From assembly GCA_029961685.1 (NCBI GenBank), contig JARWKL010000016.1, positions 687,001 to 751,000 of the forward strand: a stretch of 64,000 nucleotides of DNA, written 5' to 3'. Position numbers and translations under genes: made by a program. Source of the stretch: Aristolochia californica (Eukaryota; Streptophyta; Magnoliopsida; Piperales; Aristolochiaceae). The notes under the pieces were generated by a model. That model had not been told where the DNA came from and searched no databases. It saw nothing but the letters and a program-made list of their open reading frames with translations. How positions within the stretch are numbered: position 1 is the stretch's first letter; each line of letters begins with the position of its first letter. Positions 10,806-36,848 of this stretch are shown one piece after another.

Positions 10806-12556
10806 GGGGAAGTGCCACTCTTCCTCTCTCCCGCATCACTAATGCAATAGAACTCTCAGTGATGATATCCATAGCCTGTCTTTTTTAGTAAGAGTGGTTG
10901 GGAATAAAGAGCTTATTAAGAATATGGAGTATTTTTATATAAACAGATTTGAAATGAATGCAGCAACTACTATGGACCTTATTTGTGTCAAAACTGTACT
11001 TCCACACCGTCACAAAGAAAGCATACACGCGAAGGAACTTACGCTAAGTCTGCCAATGTCTCAGACTTCGTCACAGCCTTTCCCTCTGGAAATTCAAGGC
11101 AGGAATAGTGCATTATCATTTCCTTCAATGTTTGCTTGGTGCTTCTAAGATCGTTGTCCCATAAGACACTCAGCACTGAGAAAAGAAAATAACGAAAAGA
11201 ATCCTCCGGAAACAAGATCGGTTTTTTCTCTTAAAAAACAAATAAATTGCTCTACAAGCAAGATTGATTTTTTTAATATAATAAAGATGCATTCCAGAAC
11301 TCGAAATACACCATTTCAGGGATGAGATGCACACCTTCCGTACATACTCTCTTCTGACATCTTCCCATGGTAATATGCATTTGGCACTGAACATTGAAGC
11401 ATTCCAGAGAGCCCCCCTAGCCACCATCACAGATGAAGCACCTAGAAACTCCAGAGGTATATGAATTACCTAAGAAGTACATTAAAACATGGCAGAGGTT
11501 TCAAGCTAGAATGTTCTTTTCTCTTTTTTTTGTCAGTGAAAACTAAACAAGATGTCATAGTCATATTTCCAGTAACACAATTACACCATTATTAAGAGCT
11601 TTTTTCTTTTTCCTTTTTTCATCTCCTCAGTTCTTTCAGAGAAAAGAAAATTTTGACTGCTTCACAGTTTCTATTTTCACTTGAAACTTGCCAAATTCAT
11701 TTAGAGCACTTTAATACTTACATGAATTATAAATACTTAAAAACCTATATAGATAATTATAACATTTCTTTCTGAAACGCTAAACATATTGTCACAAGGA
11801 AAAGTGAGGCATTAACAGAAATAGCATATTTCAAGAATCACAAAAAAAAAAGAAACTCATATAAAAATATTTTTATATGCTTTGTTGTTCTGCCAGTGAC
11901 AGAGATTGTGATTTATTAAAAGCCATAAAATTAAGGTGATATTAGTCATGCTTCTAAAAGGCTTAATTGTAACCAAAGGGTCTGTTATCAGCATTTATTG
12001 TTTTCTCGTTAGAGAGAGAAGCTATATTCTTTATCATAACAAAAAATTTCAGACTTTTCCTTCACTAAAAAGGAAAAAAAAAAGGACGAACATCCAGACT
12101 AAACCCTGATATGACAATTACCAGTTGCACTTTTATACGTTGAAAATCATCATACTCAAAGACATCTCCATTTGCTATAACAGGGATTGATAATGCTGCT
12201 ACAATATCAGCAATCTCATTCCATTTTGCAGGATCCCTTGGTCTATCAGCAATTTTTCTGCAATTATTCAACACAAGAACAATTAATAACAAAAGCAGAT
12301 GTTTGCAATGATTTGCAACACTAAAAAAAAAAAAGTAAAAAAAGGATAGTTCTATACAATGAACTAGTATCTTAAAAATATGGTTGAGCAAGAAACCAAA
12401 ACATATGCTAACTTGTCCAAATTCTACTGCAGATCAATGGCACATAAATACAGAACAAAAGGCATTGAAGTTGTGAGGCACAACGACAAAGAATAAAGTA
12501 CATCACTAAGACGTGAAGAAAAGAAATGTGCCCACCATGAAAGGTCAAATCACTAT

Positions 12557-13230
12557 TCAAACAAGTATTAGGACAAGTGTAAGCGTGCGCATGCGCGTGC
12601 CTTTGAGATTAGAATTTAGAGAAACACGTGAAGAAAACTCATCAAAAGTTAGGTACCTTTGTTCCTCTACCAGGTCCAAGGCCGCGATCTGAGAGAGGAG
12701 GGAGGCCTTCTCGGCACCCAAAGAGGCATGACGACTAGTAGCCCACTTCTTTATTTTTCCTTTTATGAATCGCAACTTTAGAGGGAAGGCCCACTCCCTT
12801 CTACCAAAGCTTGAACCCTCAGCCCACCATCCACCAATAAGAGCATCAAAATTTTTCTCCATCAACCATGAGTTTTTGAAACTGAAAGGAGAGGGCCCCC
12901 ATTTTTCAACAATGGAGGTCAGCATGATAGGCCAATGATCAGACCCTACCTTATTGAAAACTCTTCCAATAACATTCCCAAACAGCTGCAACCAGTCATG
13001 ACAAGCCAAGAAACGGTCCAATTTTGAGAGGATAGATTGCTGCAAGCCGTTAGTCCAAGTGTAGTTCTTTCCGGAAAGAGGTATCTCATCCATACCACAT
13101 CCACCAATGAAGTCCGAGAAGCCTCGCATTGAGGCAGAAATGCGGGTTGAGGGAGAAAACGGCTTGCCTCACCCCCTTTTCTCCCAAAATCATTGTGACC
13201 ATTTAGTATTTGTTTTGATGTGGTCATCGG
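12557..13230 (-). mobile_element. LINE endonuclease (EEP) fragment in DUS2-like intron
   Basis: The minus-strand frame encodes the C-terminal part of a LINE apurinic-type endonuclease: GKNYTWTNG, SKLDRFLACHDW, then the catalytic GSDHWPI motif, followed by the spacer that normally leads to reverse transcriptase (FSFKNSWL ... GWW). The frame stays open for about 190 codons. Neither ORF1 nor RT adjoins it, and both edges are abrupt (13230 meets a copia fragment in the opposite orientation). Confidence 0.85.
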
Positions 13231-13548
13231 GAATTGGAGTATCAGTGGTCTAGTTGATGATATATTGCTCTTGGGAAGAGAGAAAAAAGAATTGAAGAGG
13301 TAAAGGAAGTATCTAGAAAGTCATTTTCAAATGAAAGACTCGAGGTACTTGAAATACTTTCTTAGCATTGAGGTTGTTTGAGGTAAGGCAACTGTAGGTG
13401 TTATCCCAGAGGAATTATGTCAAAGATATGTTAGAAGAATATGGGTTGTTTGGATGATAACAAGAGTCCAAAGTTCAACAAAAGAATGAATACCAGCGGT
13501 TAATTGGAAAGCTCATTTATGCAACAGGCACATACCAGATATATCATT

Positions 13549-13998
13549 TGTTAAGTTGGGTCCAAGGCTCATCCCAAAATGACTAGCCAACTTAGGAAAC
13601 CTCTTTCCTAACTAATAAACTCAAGATTTTTTTACTCATTAATCCATGTGGGACTATTCTTTAACACTCCCCCTCACGGGTAGGCCCTCTTTTGTGGCTC
13701 TACAAGTGGATAGTTTTAGGTGTAGGCCCTCTTTTTGTGGCTCTACAAGTGGATAGTTTAGGTATAGGCCCTCTTTTTGTGGCTCTACAGGTAGAGAGTT
13801 TAGGTGTAGGTCTTTTTTTGTGGCTCTACAAGTGGATACTTTAGGTGTAGGCCCACATATGAGTACTTGCTCTGATACCATGTTAAGTTGGGTCCAAGGC
13901 CCATCCCAAAATGACTAGCCAACTTAAGAAACCTCTATCCTAACTAATAAACTCATGATTTTTGTACTCATTAATCCATGTGGGACTATTCCTTAACA
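13549..13998 (-). mobile_element. Complete TRIM (miniature LTR retrotransposon)
   Basis: Two 118-bp LTRs (13549-13666 and 13881-13998) start TGTTAAG and end TTAACA when read on the plus strand. In element orientation (minus) the 5' LTR is followed directly by TGGTATCAGAGC (13880-13869), the 3' end complement of initiator tRNA-Met, and the 3' LTR is preceded by the polypurine tract gagggggag (about 13667-13677). The internal region is only 214 bp, has no ORF, and consists mostly of four copies of a roughly 43-bp unit. Flanks tcatt and acatt form an imperfect 5-bp target duplication inside the copia remnant. Confidence 0.92.
13677..13860. repeat. TRIM internal minisatellite, about 43 bp x 4
   Basis: Units of the form gtaggccctctttttgtgg plus ctctacaagtggatagttta repeat four times between the polypurine tract and primer-binding site. 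The same unit, in opposite orientation, occurs three times at 55755-55890 inside another LTR element. Confidence 0.88.
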
Positions 13999-14419
13999 AC
14001 ATTTATAGTAGGGATTCTAAGTCAATTTATGGAGAACTTCCAAAGAGTTCATCTTGAGGCAACATAAAGGATTTTGAGATTCTTAAAAGGGACTCTGGGA
14101 AAAAGGTTGTTGTATAAATCTCATGCGAAATAGGATGTTACAAACACCTATTGGAATAGGTCGCATTGATGATCTAGTTAGGGTATGTCAAAGAAGTTTG
14201 CTTTTGTGTGGACCTAGGAAAGTAGAAAAAGAGTTACACCATTAGTCTAGAGGAAAAGTTTACAAGTCTTAGTACTGAGGAAGAAGGATGTCCACCAATA
14301 AGTCATAGGAGTCTGATAGTTGGGTCTATCAATTGTGACCCTTAGAGGTCATTTAGATCATTCGATAATACAAATCATACTTTAAGGACTCACGTATGTA
14401 TCAAATCTATCCTATTTTC

Positions 14420-15010
14420 ATCTATTTTATATAATGGTATTTCTGCAATATGGTTTTCTAAGTAAAATCTTTTGTTCAGATAATGTGAGAGAAGACAGGT
14501 CCTCCACATTCTCTTCCTTTTGTAAGGAAAAGGTATTTTACATCAATATGTGTATACCCCAAAAACAAAATTGGGCAACCAAAAGAAAACCTAGGCATTT
14601 GCTTAAAGTAGCCCAATCTTTGTTACATGGTATGAATATTCCACAATTTTTTTGGCCGTATGCTATGTAGATGGCTTGTTATCTAATCATAGAATGCCTT
14701 GATGTGTTGCAAATAATGAGACACCCTTTTATGTATTATTTTCTTAGGAAGAGTTCATTTTCATTGATTCTTCGTGTCTTTCAGTGTGTATTTTGTGCAT
14801 TGTTCGTCGCAAATGGAAACAAGTTATAAGCTAGAACCACAAAGTGTATTTTATTGGGTACTTACAAATAAAAAGGGATACATATGCAATGACCCATATT
14901 CCAAAGACCACCTTTGAAGCCACCCTCTGATGGTAGAGGTGAATCCTCTTTTGCCCTATTCTGCGGTGACCATTCATCACAAGGTAGATCCATTTTTTAC
15001 TTTAAAGGTG
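14420..15010 (+). mobile_element. Ty1/copia integrase C-terminal fragment
   Basis: The plus-strand frame reads IPQKQNWATKRKPRHLLKVA, a decayed form of the copia PQQNGVAERKNRHLLE box, then SLLHGMNIPQFFWPYAM, LFSLILRVFQCVF-like and KCILLGTYK segments in the normal integrase order. Because it lies downstream of RT/RNase H in the same orientation, it must come from a second element or a rearranged one. Stops are frequent. Confidence 0.75.
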
Positions 15011-15771
15011 TGCAAAAGAAGGCATCTAAACCATTTTAAAAAAAAAAAAGCATATAAAAACTGCTCCACTTCAGTCATCCACATCGTCAAAAAATAGAGA
15101 AATATAGGCATCTGGTTCGTTTGATGAGGTTTTGTAGGTAAGTGATTTCTTGAATCTAGTCATCCTTGGACCCACTTTTTGAATGATAGACTACGAAAAG
15201 GGAACAGATCTTGTATCTAAGTGAAGGCCAATACTTCGCACCCAATATCCCATTTTATGTCTACACAACACTTATCCCCCAATTGTGCCTCTTTCCTCTC
15301 AGCCTTGTCATCCATCTTTATTTCCCAATCCTACCAACATGCTCTAACACACCCAAGTTTGTGAATGGCAACAGATGAAGGCATGGAGGTCATTTAAAAC
15401 AATCACATTCCAGACTTGACATCATTACCCACTAAAAAAAAAAAAAAAAAAGAAAGGTGGGTGTAACAGTGAAATATAAACCTAATGATAGTAAGGAATG
15501 AATCAAACAAAGATTGGTTGTCAAACGGGTTTACTTAAACTTAAGGAATTAATTACTTTGAATTTTTTTTTCTCCTATTGCCAAATTAAATTCCATTCGT
15601 GTTTTTTTCTCTATTATTGCCAACTATCATTGGCCTAATCATTAGATAGATATAAAAAAAAGGTTTTCCTTAACAGAGATCTCTACAAGATGTGGACATA
15701 GGACAACTAAGTAGAATTGTGGTTGAAAAGGAAAACGAAGTTTCTATACTAAATAAATCCATTTATGGGTT
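15011..15771. other. Intron sequence of the DUS2-like locus
   Basis: Probably more decayed retroelement DNA; contains two poly-A runs (about 15038 and 15435). No supported gene. Confidence 0.35.
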
Positions 15772-16002
15772 CAGCATAATTACATTCACAATATTACAAG
15801 CTAGAAATCTATAACTTGTGTGCTCCAACTTGAGGGTGACTATTCAAGTATATGAAAATCCATTTCCTAGTAAAGAAACTTAAAGAGTTATTATGTAATA
15901 CAGAGTGCTAATTGAAAGTCAATCTTCATGTAGTTTTAGTTGTAAGCTAATGGATTTGAAGACAAGATAGATAGTTTCCTCCCCTCTTGCATTATGTGGC
16001 TC

Positions 16003-16346
16003 AAGAACTCATTAGGATCCAGGTCCATCCCAACCGAAGTTAGGAGGCCTTTTCCCACCTAATATCCGCATGACTTTTCTTGATATTTACAAATATGGGA
16101 TTATTTCCACTAACACTCCCCTTCACATACAAACCTACTCATAGAGACAACAGGTCTAACACATAAATAACACATATAGAAAACAAAATAAAATAGCAAA
16201 ATCGGGCCAACAAGGCTCGTCTCGCTTTCATTCCGTGTTAAAGTTAAGTCCAGGTACATCCCAATATGACTAACTGAAGAACCTTTCAACTAAGAACCAC
16301 ATGACTCTTCTTATTATTAACCAATATGGAATAATTCCCACTAACA
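16003..16346 (-). mobile_element. TRIM-type relic in duplication copy A
   Basis: Two related LTR-like sequences, about 16003-16115 and 16236-16346, share the pattern aagtccagg...catccca...actaaca with the intact TRIM at 13549. The polypurine complement (ctccccttcac) follows the first LTR. The primer-binding site beside the second LTR is no longer recognisable. In copy B the same relic (about 18365-18620) has lost most of its second LTR. Confidence 0.65.
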
Positions 16347-17842
16347 AATCTTACAATGATTATATGGTTTGTATTTTATAGGAACAAGTCAATCACTTTT
16401 CCCCTCTTGTAAATTCATTTTAAGTAAGAGATTAGTACATGGAGAAAAACACTCTTCTTACTACAACTTATAAACTCTTTTTCTAGTTTTAGAATGGTAT
16501 AAATTCTCTTATTTTAAGTACAAAAACAGTAAACTACAACCAGTAACCAAAGTCATGAAGTCTGGACATTGAGAGGGACTATTTCCAACTATACCCCTGT
16601 CAGCAAATGCCTGAACCCCCTGAATATATTTCTTATCAGCCAGATTGCAGAATTGTAGGGAAAAACACATTTCCATGTGGAGGAGGTCAGGTTGAGGCAG
16701 GTTAATCTGGACTTTTCTGGGGTACATACCCTTGGGAGTACTCAAAAATAATCGCATATGTAAACATCTAATGTCCTATGCACCAGATAAAAATTCAGAT
16801 GGTTGGAACAGAGTATTAATATTGCCAGAACCTGCTGTGAATAAGCTTGAATCAATTACACTTAGTTATGTAAATCTTCACTATAAGTAACATTATTTAT
16901 GTAAAGTTGTTACATACATTTAAAATGACCTTTAAGATAATGGTGTTTGAGTGTAGAAGATCGCATTGTTCACTATAGAGGTGGCAGCACGCACTAAGCC
17001 AAATTTTTAAGCATTGCAACCATGTTGACGGCCTGAGCTACAAACAACTCGTAATCATGGTGTCTTCTTCATCCGTCATTTCCCTGTGATCAACTCAATC
17101 TGCCTTTTTCTTTTTTTTAAAGGATAAGATTAACTCTATCAGCTTGTTATGTCCCCAAACTCATCAACTGCTTTCTAATAGATACACTGTAAGGTCACCA
17201 TGTTGTCAACCTCCGCTTGTGTTAAATACTTATCTTCCTCTTTAAATCTAATTTAATTTCAGGCCTATACAAGAAGCAAACAAGAGGAAATACCAATTCA
17301 AGTTTCACGAGAGAAGATACCACAGACAGAACAGGTCCTGAATTTTGTAGCTTATCTATAGTATTGCAAAAGGGTTCACTAAACTCATTTGGAAACTAAT
17401 ACCATTCTGTACAGAACTTACTTTATATCAGTCTGAAACTTTGTTAAAAAATGGATGATTGCTGAAGGGCATATATTTCCAGATTTTTTTTATTTACTTA
17501 TATTTTTTATATAAGTCAATACTCCAAAGAGTTAAATCAGGTTATATATCCACCTTCAAGTTAATCTTCTCAGAAATGCAGTAATCATCCATCCCAGTCT
17601 CTTCTCCTAGACATTTCATTCTAATAGCACGCAACATTCTATATTTTCTCATCTAACTATTCTTAGCAAACAATACTTGGAAGAATCGGAGAGCAATTTC
17701 CTATATCAACACCAGAAGTACAATGAAACACCAAATAAAACTAGAATAAACCATCAACACAGAATATACCACAACAAGAAGATATATTTTTCTATTGTAA
17801 CAAACATTCAGAAAAATGACTATGAATATGTGAAGTGTTTAC

Positions 17843-17979
17843 CTTCCATGAACCGCAAGAGCAGAGACACCAGTCTTCTCAATTCGTCTAGCTAGCTCTA
17901 CAGTGTCTTGAGATGACTTAAGAAGTCGAATTTTACAAGTTACTGGCGTGTCTAAGTTCCTTCTTAATGTAGTTAAAAT
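17843..17979 (-). pseudogene. Duplicated DUS2-like exon (copy A)
   Basis: This 137-bp exon encodes [18 protein letters not shown] through SALAVHGR with intact acceptor (atgcag) and donor (gtaaac). It differs from copy B by Ser for Pro after LLKS, Val for Ile and Ala for Val near the end, so its protein is closer to the usual family sequence (ALAVHGR). Because 137 is not divisible by three, using both copies in one transcript would shift the frame; only one can be used. It is far from the upstream exons and would need a 2.4-kb intron skip over copy B. Confidence 0.85.
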
Positions 17980-18130
17980 CTGCATAAAAATGAAACTATA
18001 GCATGACACCAGATAAAAATAGAAATAATCAAGATAAAAATCCTGAAACTGCCATATCTCAATAAAGACACATCTATTACCTCTTCTCAATAAAAGTGGT
18101 TTGCCGATATATTCACCCAGGCCTTGTCAT

Positions 18131-20571
<2,441 letters not shown>

Positions 20572-21116
20572 TCAGTTAGGTAATACCCTTTTCTTGTCAA
20601 AGTTATCTTGCATAATAACTGGAAAAGGTAAGAGTTCTATAAATTCCATATGATTGACCGGTTAGGCCAGTACTTACTAAGTGCAATGCCTCGGTAATTG
20701 ATCACCAACTAGATTTACTTATTTACAACTTGATCTATATCTAAGATACAACAAGAATAAACATACAGCATCTGAGCAGCAGCAAGAGCCCTCACAGAAT
20801 CTGAAGTACCCAATCTGCCTCCTTGGCGCAAGTCCTGAAAACTAAAGCTGCCGTTCCTTTCTCCACAAAATCTGTAGTACCAAGAGACTCTAGAAGAAAA
20901 CAGAATTTATTTAAGAGATTTTACCACAGAATGAACAAGAATTTGTGTAAAACCAGTATCCTTCTCTCGGTTAACAGAGGACATGATTTGGTACCAGTAA
21001 GATCTAGCAACCTTAGAACCATATTTCCTCTATGCTATACACCTAGATAAACAAACAATATTTCCTAGTCAAGCTGTGGAAATTGAAAATTATCAAAGAA
21101 CATAAAACAAGTTCTA

Positions 21117-21302
<186 letters not shown>

Positions 21303-21707
21303 CTACATTCACAAGAATGGGATAGCACTCTTTAGGGCAAATAAACAGCTAAAGAATGAAGGAATCAACCGCAAGATGAAAAAAAAAAGGCATGGTACTG
21401 CCAACCGACCACGCGAACCATGGGGGCGAGGACGTGCTTGTTCTCATACTCCATCTTCGTCTGCAGGCAGCTCGGTAACGAATCGAATCAACACAGACCA
21501 GAGTCCCTCGCCCTCTTTTCTTTTCGTGCCTTGGGGCGGGGGAAATCAAGAGGGCAGTGACCCTTTCCCGCTGGCGCTACTGAAGGAGGCATCGCAGCCG
21601 TTGATCTTCTGGAGCGCCTTCATCTTCCACCGCCAGATTTAAACTCGAACGATCTTAATTAACTACGCGGTTTCTAAACTAACCGCGGGGTTTAAACTCT
21701 GTTCGCC

Positions 21708-21714
21708 TATAAAT
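21708..21714 (+). promoter_or_regulatory. TATA box of RING-H2 gene copy 2
   Basis: TATAAAT, conserved with 3484-3490, 271 bp upstream of the ATG. Confidence 0.5.
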
Positions 21715-21978
21715 TAAGGGCTCAGTTTGCGTATTCTTCCCGCGCTTTCTGAACTCAATCCAGCAGCTTCTCAGTCTTCTTCCACTCAAACTCAACTGCT
21801 CCTTCCTCTTCTTCCACTCCACTCCACTCCGGTGCTCCTTCCTCTTCTTCCATTCCAGTCGTTCCTCTTCTTCAGTGGCCCCTTCCTCTTCTTCCACTCC
21901 AGTCGTTGCTCTTCTTCAGTGGCCCCTTCCTCTTCTTCAGTGGCCCACTCCAGTCGTTCCTCTTCTTCAGTGGCCTTC

Positions 21979-22650
21979 ATGGCTGATTACCCCGCTGCTT
22001 CTCCTGTTCCTGCCCTACTTACCCCTGAAGAACCTGTGTCTATTGAAATGAGTTTTAACCAATCGTTTGAAGCCCCTGTCAACGATCCCACGGCGGTTAT
22101 CTCAATCTGCCATCAAGTCTTCTGTATGCGTCCTATGCCGGAGGGAGACCATATTGAACAAGTTAATCTCCTCATACCGGCCATGAGCTTTCGTCTGCCG
22201 CTTTCCTTATTGTTGGATCGGAGTCGCTGGCAGAATGCGGCCTCCGAAATACTGGACCACTTCTCCTTGAGCTCCGAGGCGTACGCCCAACTCCTTGCAC
22301 ATCTCTATATTGTTGGAGGTGATTTGGCGGAGATCACGTGGAGGAATGGGCGTACGAGGTTGGATGTGGCTATTGACGTGAGTGAGATGTTGGAAATCCG
22401 CATTCAGCCACTGTTTCCCGCGGAGCCTGAGTCAATGCCGCCGGCTTCTGTCGGCCAGAACATGAAGGTGAAGGAGGTCAGCGAGATAGCTGCCGGAGAG
22501 ACTTGCGCAGTTTGTATGGAAGAGTTCGCAGGATCGAGCAAGGAGGTGACGGAGACTCCATGCTCGCATGTGTTCCACAGCGAGTGCCTCCTTCCATGGT
22601 TGAGGAGAGCGACGACATGTCCTCTCTGCAGATCCTCCCTGATTAGTTGA
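21979..22650 (+). CDS. RING-H2 finger protein, copy 2
   Basis: Intronless, 223 residues, near-identical to the protein at 3778-4449. The C-terminal RING-H2 domain has all eight zinc ligands (CAVC, CSHVFH with following Cys, CPLC) and the acidic CAVCMEEF form usual for the family. It has ASEILDHF where copy 1 has ASGILDHF. Likely an E3 ubiquitin ligase by family; no substrate can be inferred. It is transcribed away from the DUS2-like gene, whose start codon lies 525 bp away, and its upstream region is copied from copy 1, including the TATA box. An open frame extends upstream through the leader repeats but has no ATG. Confidence 0.87.
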   Translation: MADYPAASPVPALLTPEEPVSIEMSFNQSFEAPVNDPTAVISICHQVFCMRPMPEGDHIEQVNLLIPAMSFRLPLSLLLDRSRWQNAASEILDHFSLSSEAYAQLLAHLYIVGGDLAEITWRNGRTRLDVAIDVSEMLEIRIQPLFPAEPESMPPASVGQNMKVKEVSEIAAGETCAVCMEEFAGSSKEVTETPCSHVFHSECLLPWLRRATTCPLCRSSLIS

Positions 22651-23099
22651 TTAAAGGAATCAAAAGTGTATATTGTTGATTGTTCAGAAACTTTTGTTGA
22701 TTAAAGCAAATAAAATGCTAGTTTCTGTTCCATTGTGATGGTATTTTTTTCTTTGGTTTCTTCGGGATCTTGCGTTTGTTACGAGCATGTTTTAATTTAG
22801 GTACTAATATGCTGAATTGCTGAACATGTATCGTTTAAATTGAATTTAATTTTAACCTAGATTTTCAAATCTACAAATTATGATCTTCCATAATTTCTTC
22901 TTGTTATTTAAAAATATAAACATAGATTTGAAAGCAAGTATATACATCATTTGTAGTATATTTTAAATTATTATTAATTATTATTATACCACCACTGGTT
23001 ATTTTTAGAGCTAGAGGTGGGTGCACTAACCCTATCTCTTTCTTACTCAAGTTAAGAGAAGCCCTTTATTACTATAACAATAATATTTATTTATTTTAA

Positions 23100-24420
23100 A
23101 TAATAAATGTTAATAAAATAAATATATTTATTATATAAGATATGAATTATTATGTTTATCTTATATATTATAGTATATCATATTGTATAGTTTTATATTT
23201 GAAAACTATCTATTAGAAATAATTATTTTATTTTTATTTTAAGAAAAAAAAATATTTATTGTAAATAATAAATTTTCATAAAATAAATATAATTATTATA
23301 TAAGATATGAATTACTATGTTTATCTTACATATTATAGTATATCATATTGTATAGTTTTATATTTGAAAACTATCTTTTAGAACTAATTATTTTATTTTT
23401 TATTTTAAAAAATATTATTCAATATTTTAAATAATAAATGTTAATAAAATAAATATAATTATTATATAAGATATGAATTACTATGTTTATCTTACATATT
23501 ATAGTAAATCATATTGTATAGTTTTATATTTGAAAACTATCTATTAGAAATAATTATTTTATTTTTATTTTAAGCAAAAATATTTATTTATTTTAAATAA
23601 TAAATGTTAATAAAATAAATATAATTATTATATAAGATATGAATTACTATGTTTATCTTACATATTTTAGTATATCATATTGTATAGTTTTATATTTGAG
23701 AACTATCTATTAGTAATAATTATTTTATTTTTATTTTAAGCAAAAATATTTATTTATTTTAAATAATAAATGTTAATAAAATAAATATAATTATTATATA
23801 AGATATGAATTACTATGTTTATCTTACATATTTTAGTATATCATATTGTATAGTTTTATATTTGAGAACTATCTATTAGTAATAATTATTTTATTTTTAT
23901 TTTAAGCAAAAATATTTATTTATTTTAAATTATAAATGTAATTAAAATAAATATAATTATTATATAAGATATGAATTACTATGTTTATCTTACATATTAT
24001 AGTATATCATATTGTATAGTTTTATATTTGAAAAATATCGATTAGTAATAATTATTTTATTTTTATTGTAAAAATAAATTTTCCTTATTTTAAATAATAA
24101 ATTTTAATAAAATAAATATAATTATTATATAAGATATGAATTACTATGTTTATCTTACATATTATAGTATATCATATTGTATAGTTTTATATTTGAAAAT
24201 TTTCTATTAGTATTAATTATTTGACTTTTTATTTTAAAAATATTATTCTTTATTTTAAATAATAAAATTTAATAAAATAAATATAATTATTATATCAGAT
24301 ATAAATTACTATGTTTATCTTACATATTATTGTATATCATATTGTATAGTTTTATATTTGAAAACTTTCTATTAGTAATAATTATTTTACTTTTTATTTT
24401 AAAAAATATTATTCTTTATT
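23100..24420. repeat. AT-rich tandem array, about 166-bp unit, 8 copies
   Basis: The marker aagatatgaattactatg recurs near 23137, 23302, 23468, 23634, 23800, 23966, 24131 and 24296, a steady 165-166 bp. Some neighbouring units (around 23560-23900) are nearly identical, pointing to recent local expansion. Confidence 0.92.
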
Positions 24421-25120
24421 TTAGAAAACTCTACGAGTATATACTATTTTATAATAAAAATAGAAAATAATATCATATTCGTATATACATGTCAACAAGC
24501 ATAAATAACCCAAAAGAAAGTTTATTCTATTTTTGTGAATATTATATATTTTCTTAGATTAATGTTAAAAGCAATTACATTTTGAATCGTGCTTACTCAC
24601 TTTATATTAATAGATATTTAAAAAAATTAGTAAAAAATATTTCTTTTCCTTCTCTATTTTTTTAATCGATTGCCTTAATTTTGATTTATACTTTTTAAAA
24701 AATATATAAATATATAAATATTTAATTTTTATCTTTTTTTAATGCATCCAAATAAGAAACTAAATAGAAAAGACTAGAGAGGTTTTGCAGTTTTGTGCAA
24801 AGCCACTTGTCGGATGATGACAAACCCGAAGCACGTCGTTGCCCCTTTTCCTCCTCCCACCCTCCAAAAATAGAATAATTAATTAAAAATAGATAAAATT
24901 TTCATCCTTTTTAGCAACCTATGAAACACCAGAGTAGATGAACCAACAAGTCGAAGGTTTCCAATCCATGCCCCCACAAAATAAATTAATAATATATTTT
25001 CACAAAATAAAAAATTATTAGTTTAATTAATTATAAAAATAGAATAATTAAAAAAAAGTACTTGATAAAATGCTTACTTTAACAGTATTTTAATTATCAC
25101 TAATTTAATATAGTAATAAA

Positions 25121-25394
25121 AAAATATTACTAATAGAAAAAATAAAAAATCCGAGTATAATACAAAGTTTGGTCAGGTCTCACAGAATTGGTAACTTTCT
25201 ATTCACCCATTATCAATCAACAGTCATGACATAGGCCCCGTAGAGAAAGTGGTGCGACCCTGTCATCGTCACAGTTTGATGGCTAAGTGAGAAGATATAA
25301 ATTTTAACAGACGTCCGAAGGTCAAAGAACTGCGGGTATTTTTCTGGAGCACAAAAGGTAGCATTTTGGTCTCTGCGGCTGCTAACGCTGTACA
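25121..25394. other. 5' flank of the PPA6 gene
   Basis: Short promoter and leader region. The ATG at 25395 follows a cagctgc-free leader with gctaacgctgtaca just before it. No specific element is claimed. Confidence 0.4.

Positions 25395-36848
<11,454 letters not shown>

Larger units (their letters stand above)
13235..14330 (+). mobile_element. Ty1/copia RT/RNase H remnant, interrupted by a TRIM
   Basis: The plus strand reads LVDDILL near 13245, then KYLESHFQMKD and YLKYFLSIEVV, the normal copia RT order. Around 13480-13545 YQRLIGKLIYATGT begins the pre-RNase H segment, which is cut by the TRIM at 13549-13998 and resumes after 13999 with SQFMENFQRVHLEAT and RILRFLKGTLGK. Several stops and shifts are present. 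Orientation is opposite to the DUS2-like gene. Confidence 0.8.
15772..18080. repeat. 2.3-kb tandem duplication, copy A
   Basis: This block matches 18131-20367 over its whole length with about 5-8% difference by eye. It includes a 137-bp DUS2-like exon, a TRIM-type relic and intron sequence. The right edge of both copies falls at the same base, ctattac, which is the splice donor of the upstream DUS2-like exon in copy B; 50 bp of unrelated sequence (18081-18130) lies between the copies. Confidence 0.93.
21546..25120. repeat. Segmental duplication, copy 2
   Basis: Partner of 3322-6250. Its left edge lies 92 bp upstream of the DUS2-like start codon, so the copied promoter now sits between two divergent genes. 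Longer than copy 1 by about 640 bp, nearly all of it from four extra 166-bp array units. Confidence 0.95.

Noticed and set aside
13677..13860. CRISPR or protein repeat reading of the 43-bp units (minus-strand ORF 13654-13881)
   Set aside because: The units are the internal region of a TRIM between PBS and PPT; the ORF is a by-product of the repeat length.
15800..16135. Cassandra-type 5S rRNA-bearing TRIM
   Set aside because: I looked for 5S rRNA-like promoter sequence in the TRIM LTRs and saw none.
21727..21978. N-terminal extension of RING-H2 copy 2 upstream of MADYP
   Set aside because: The extension begins at TTG and consists of leader repeats; copy 1 does not keep the same extended frame.
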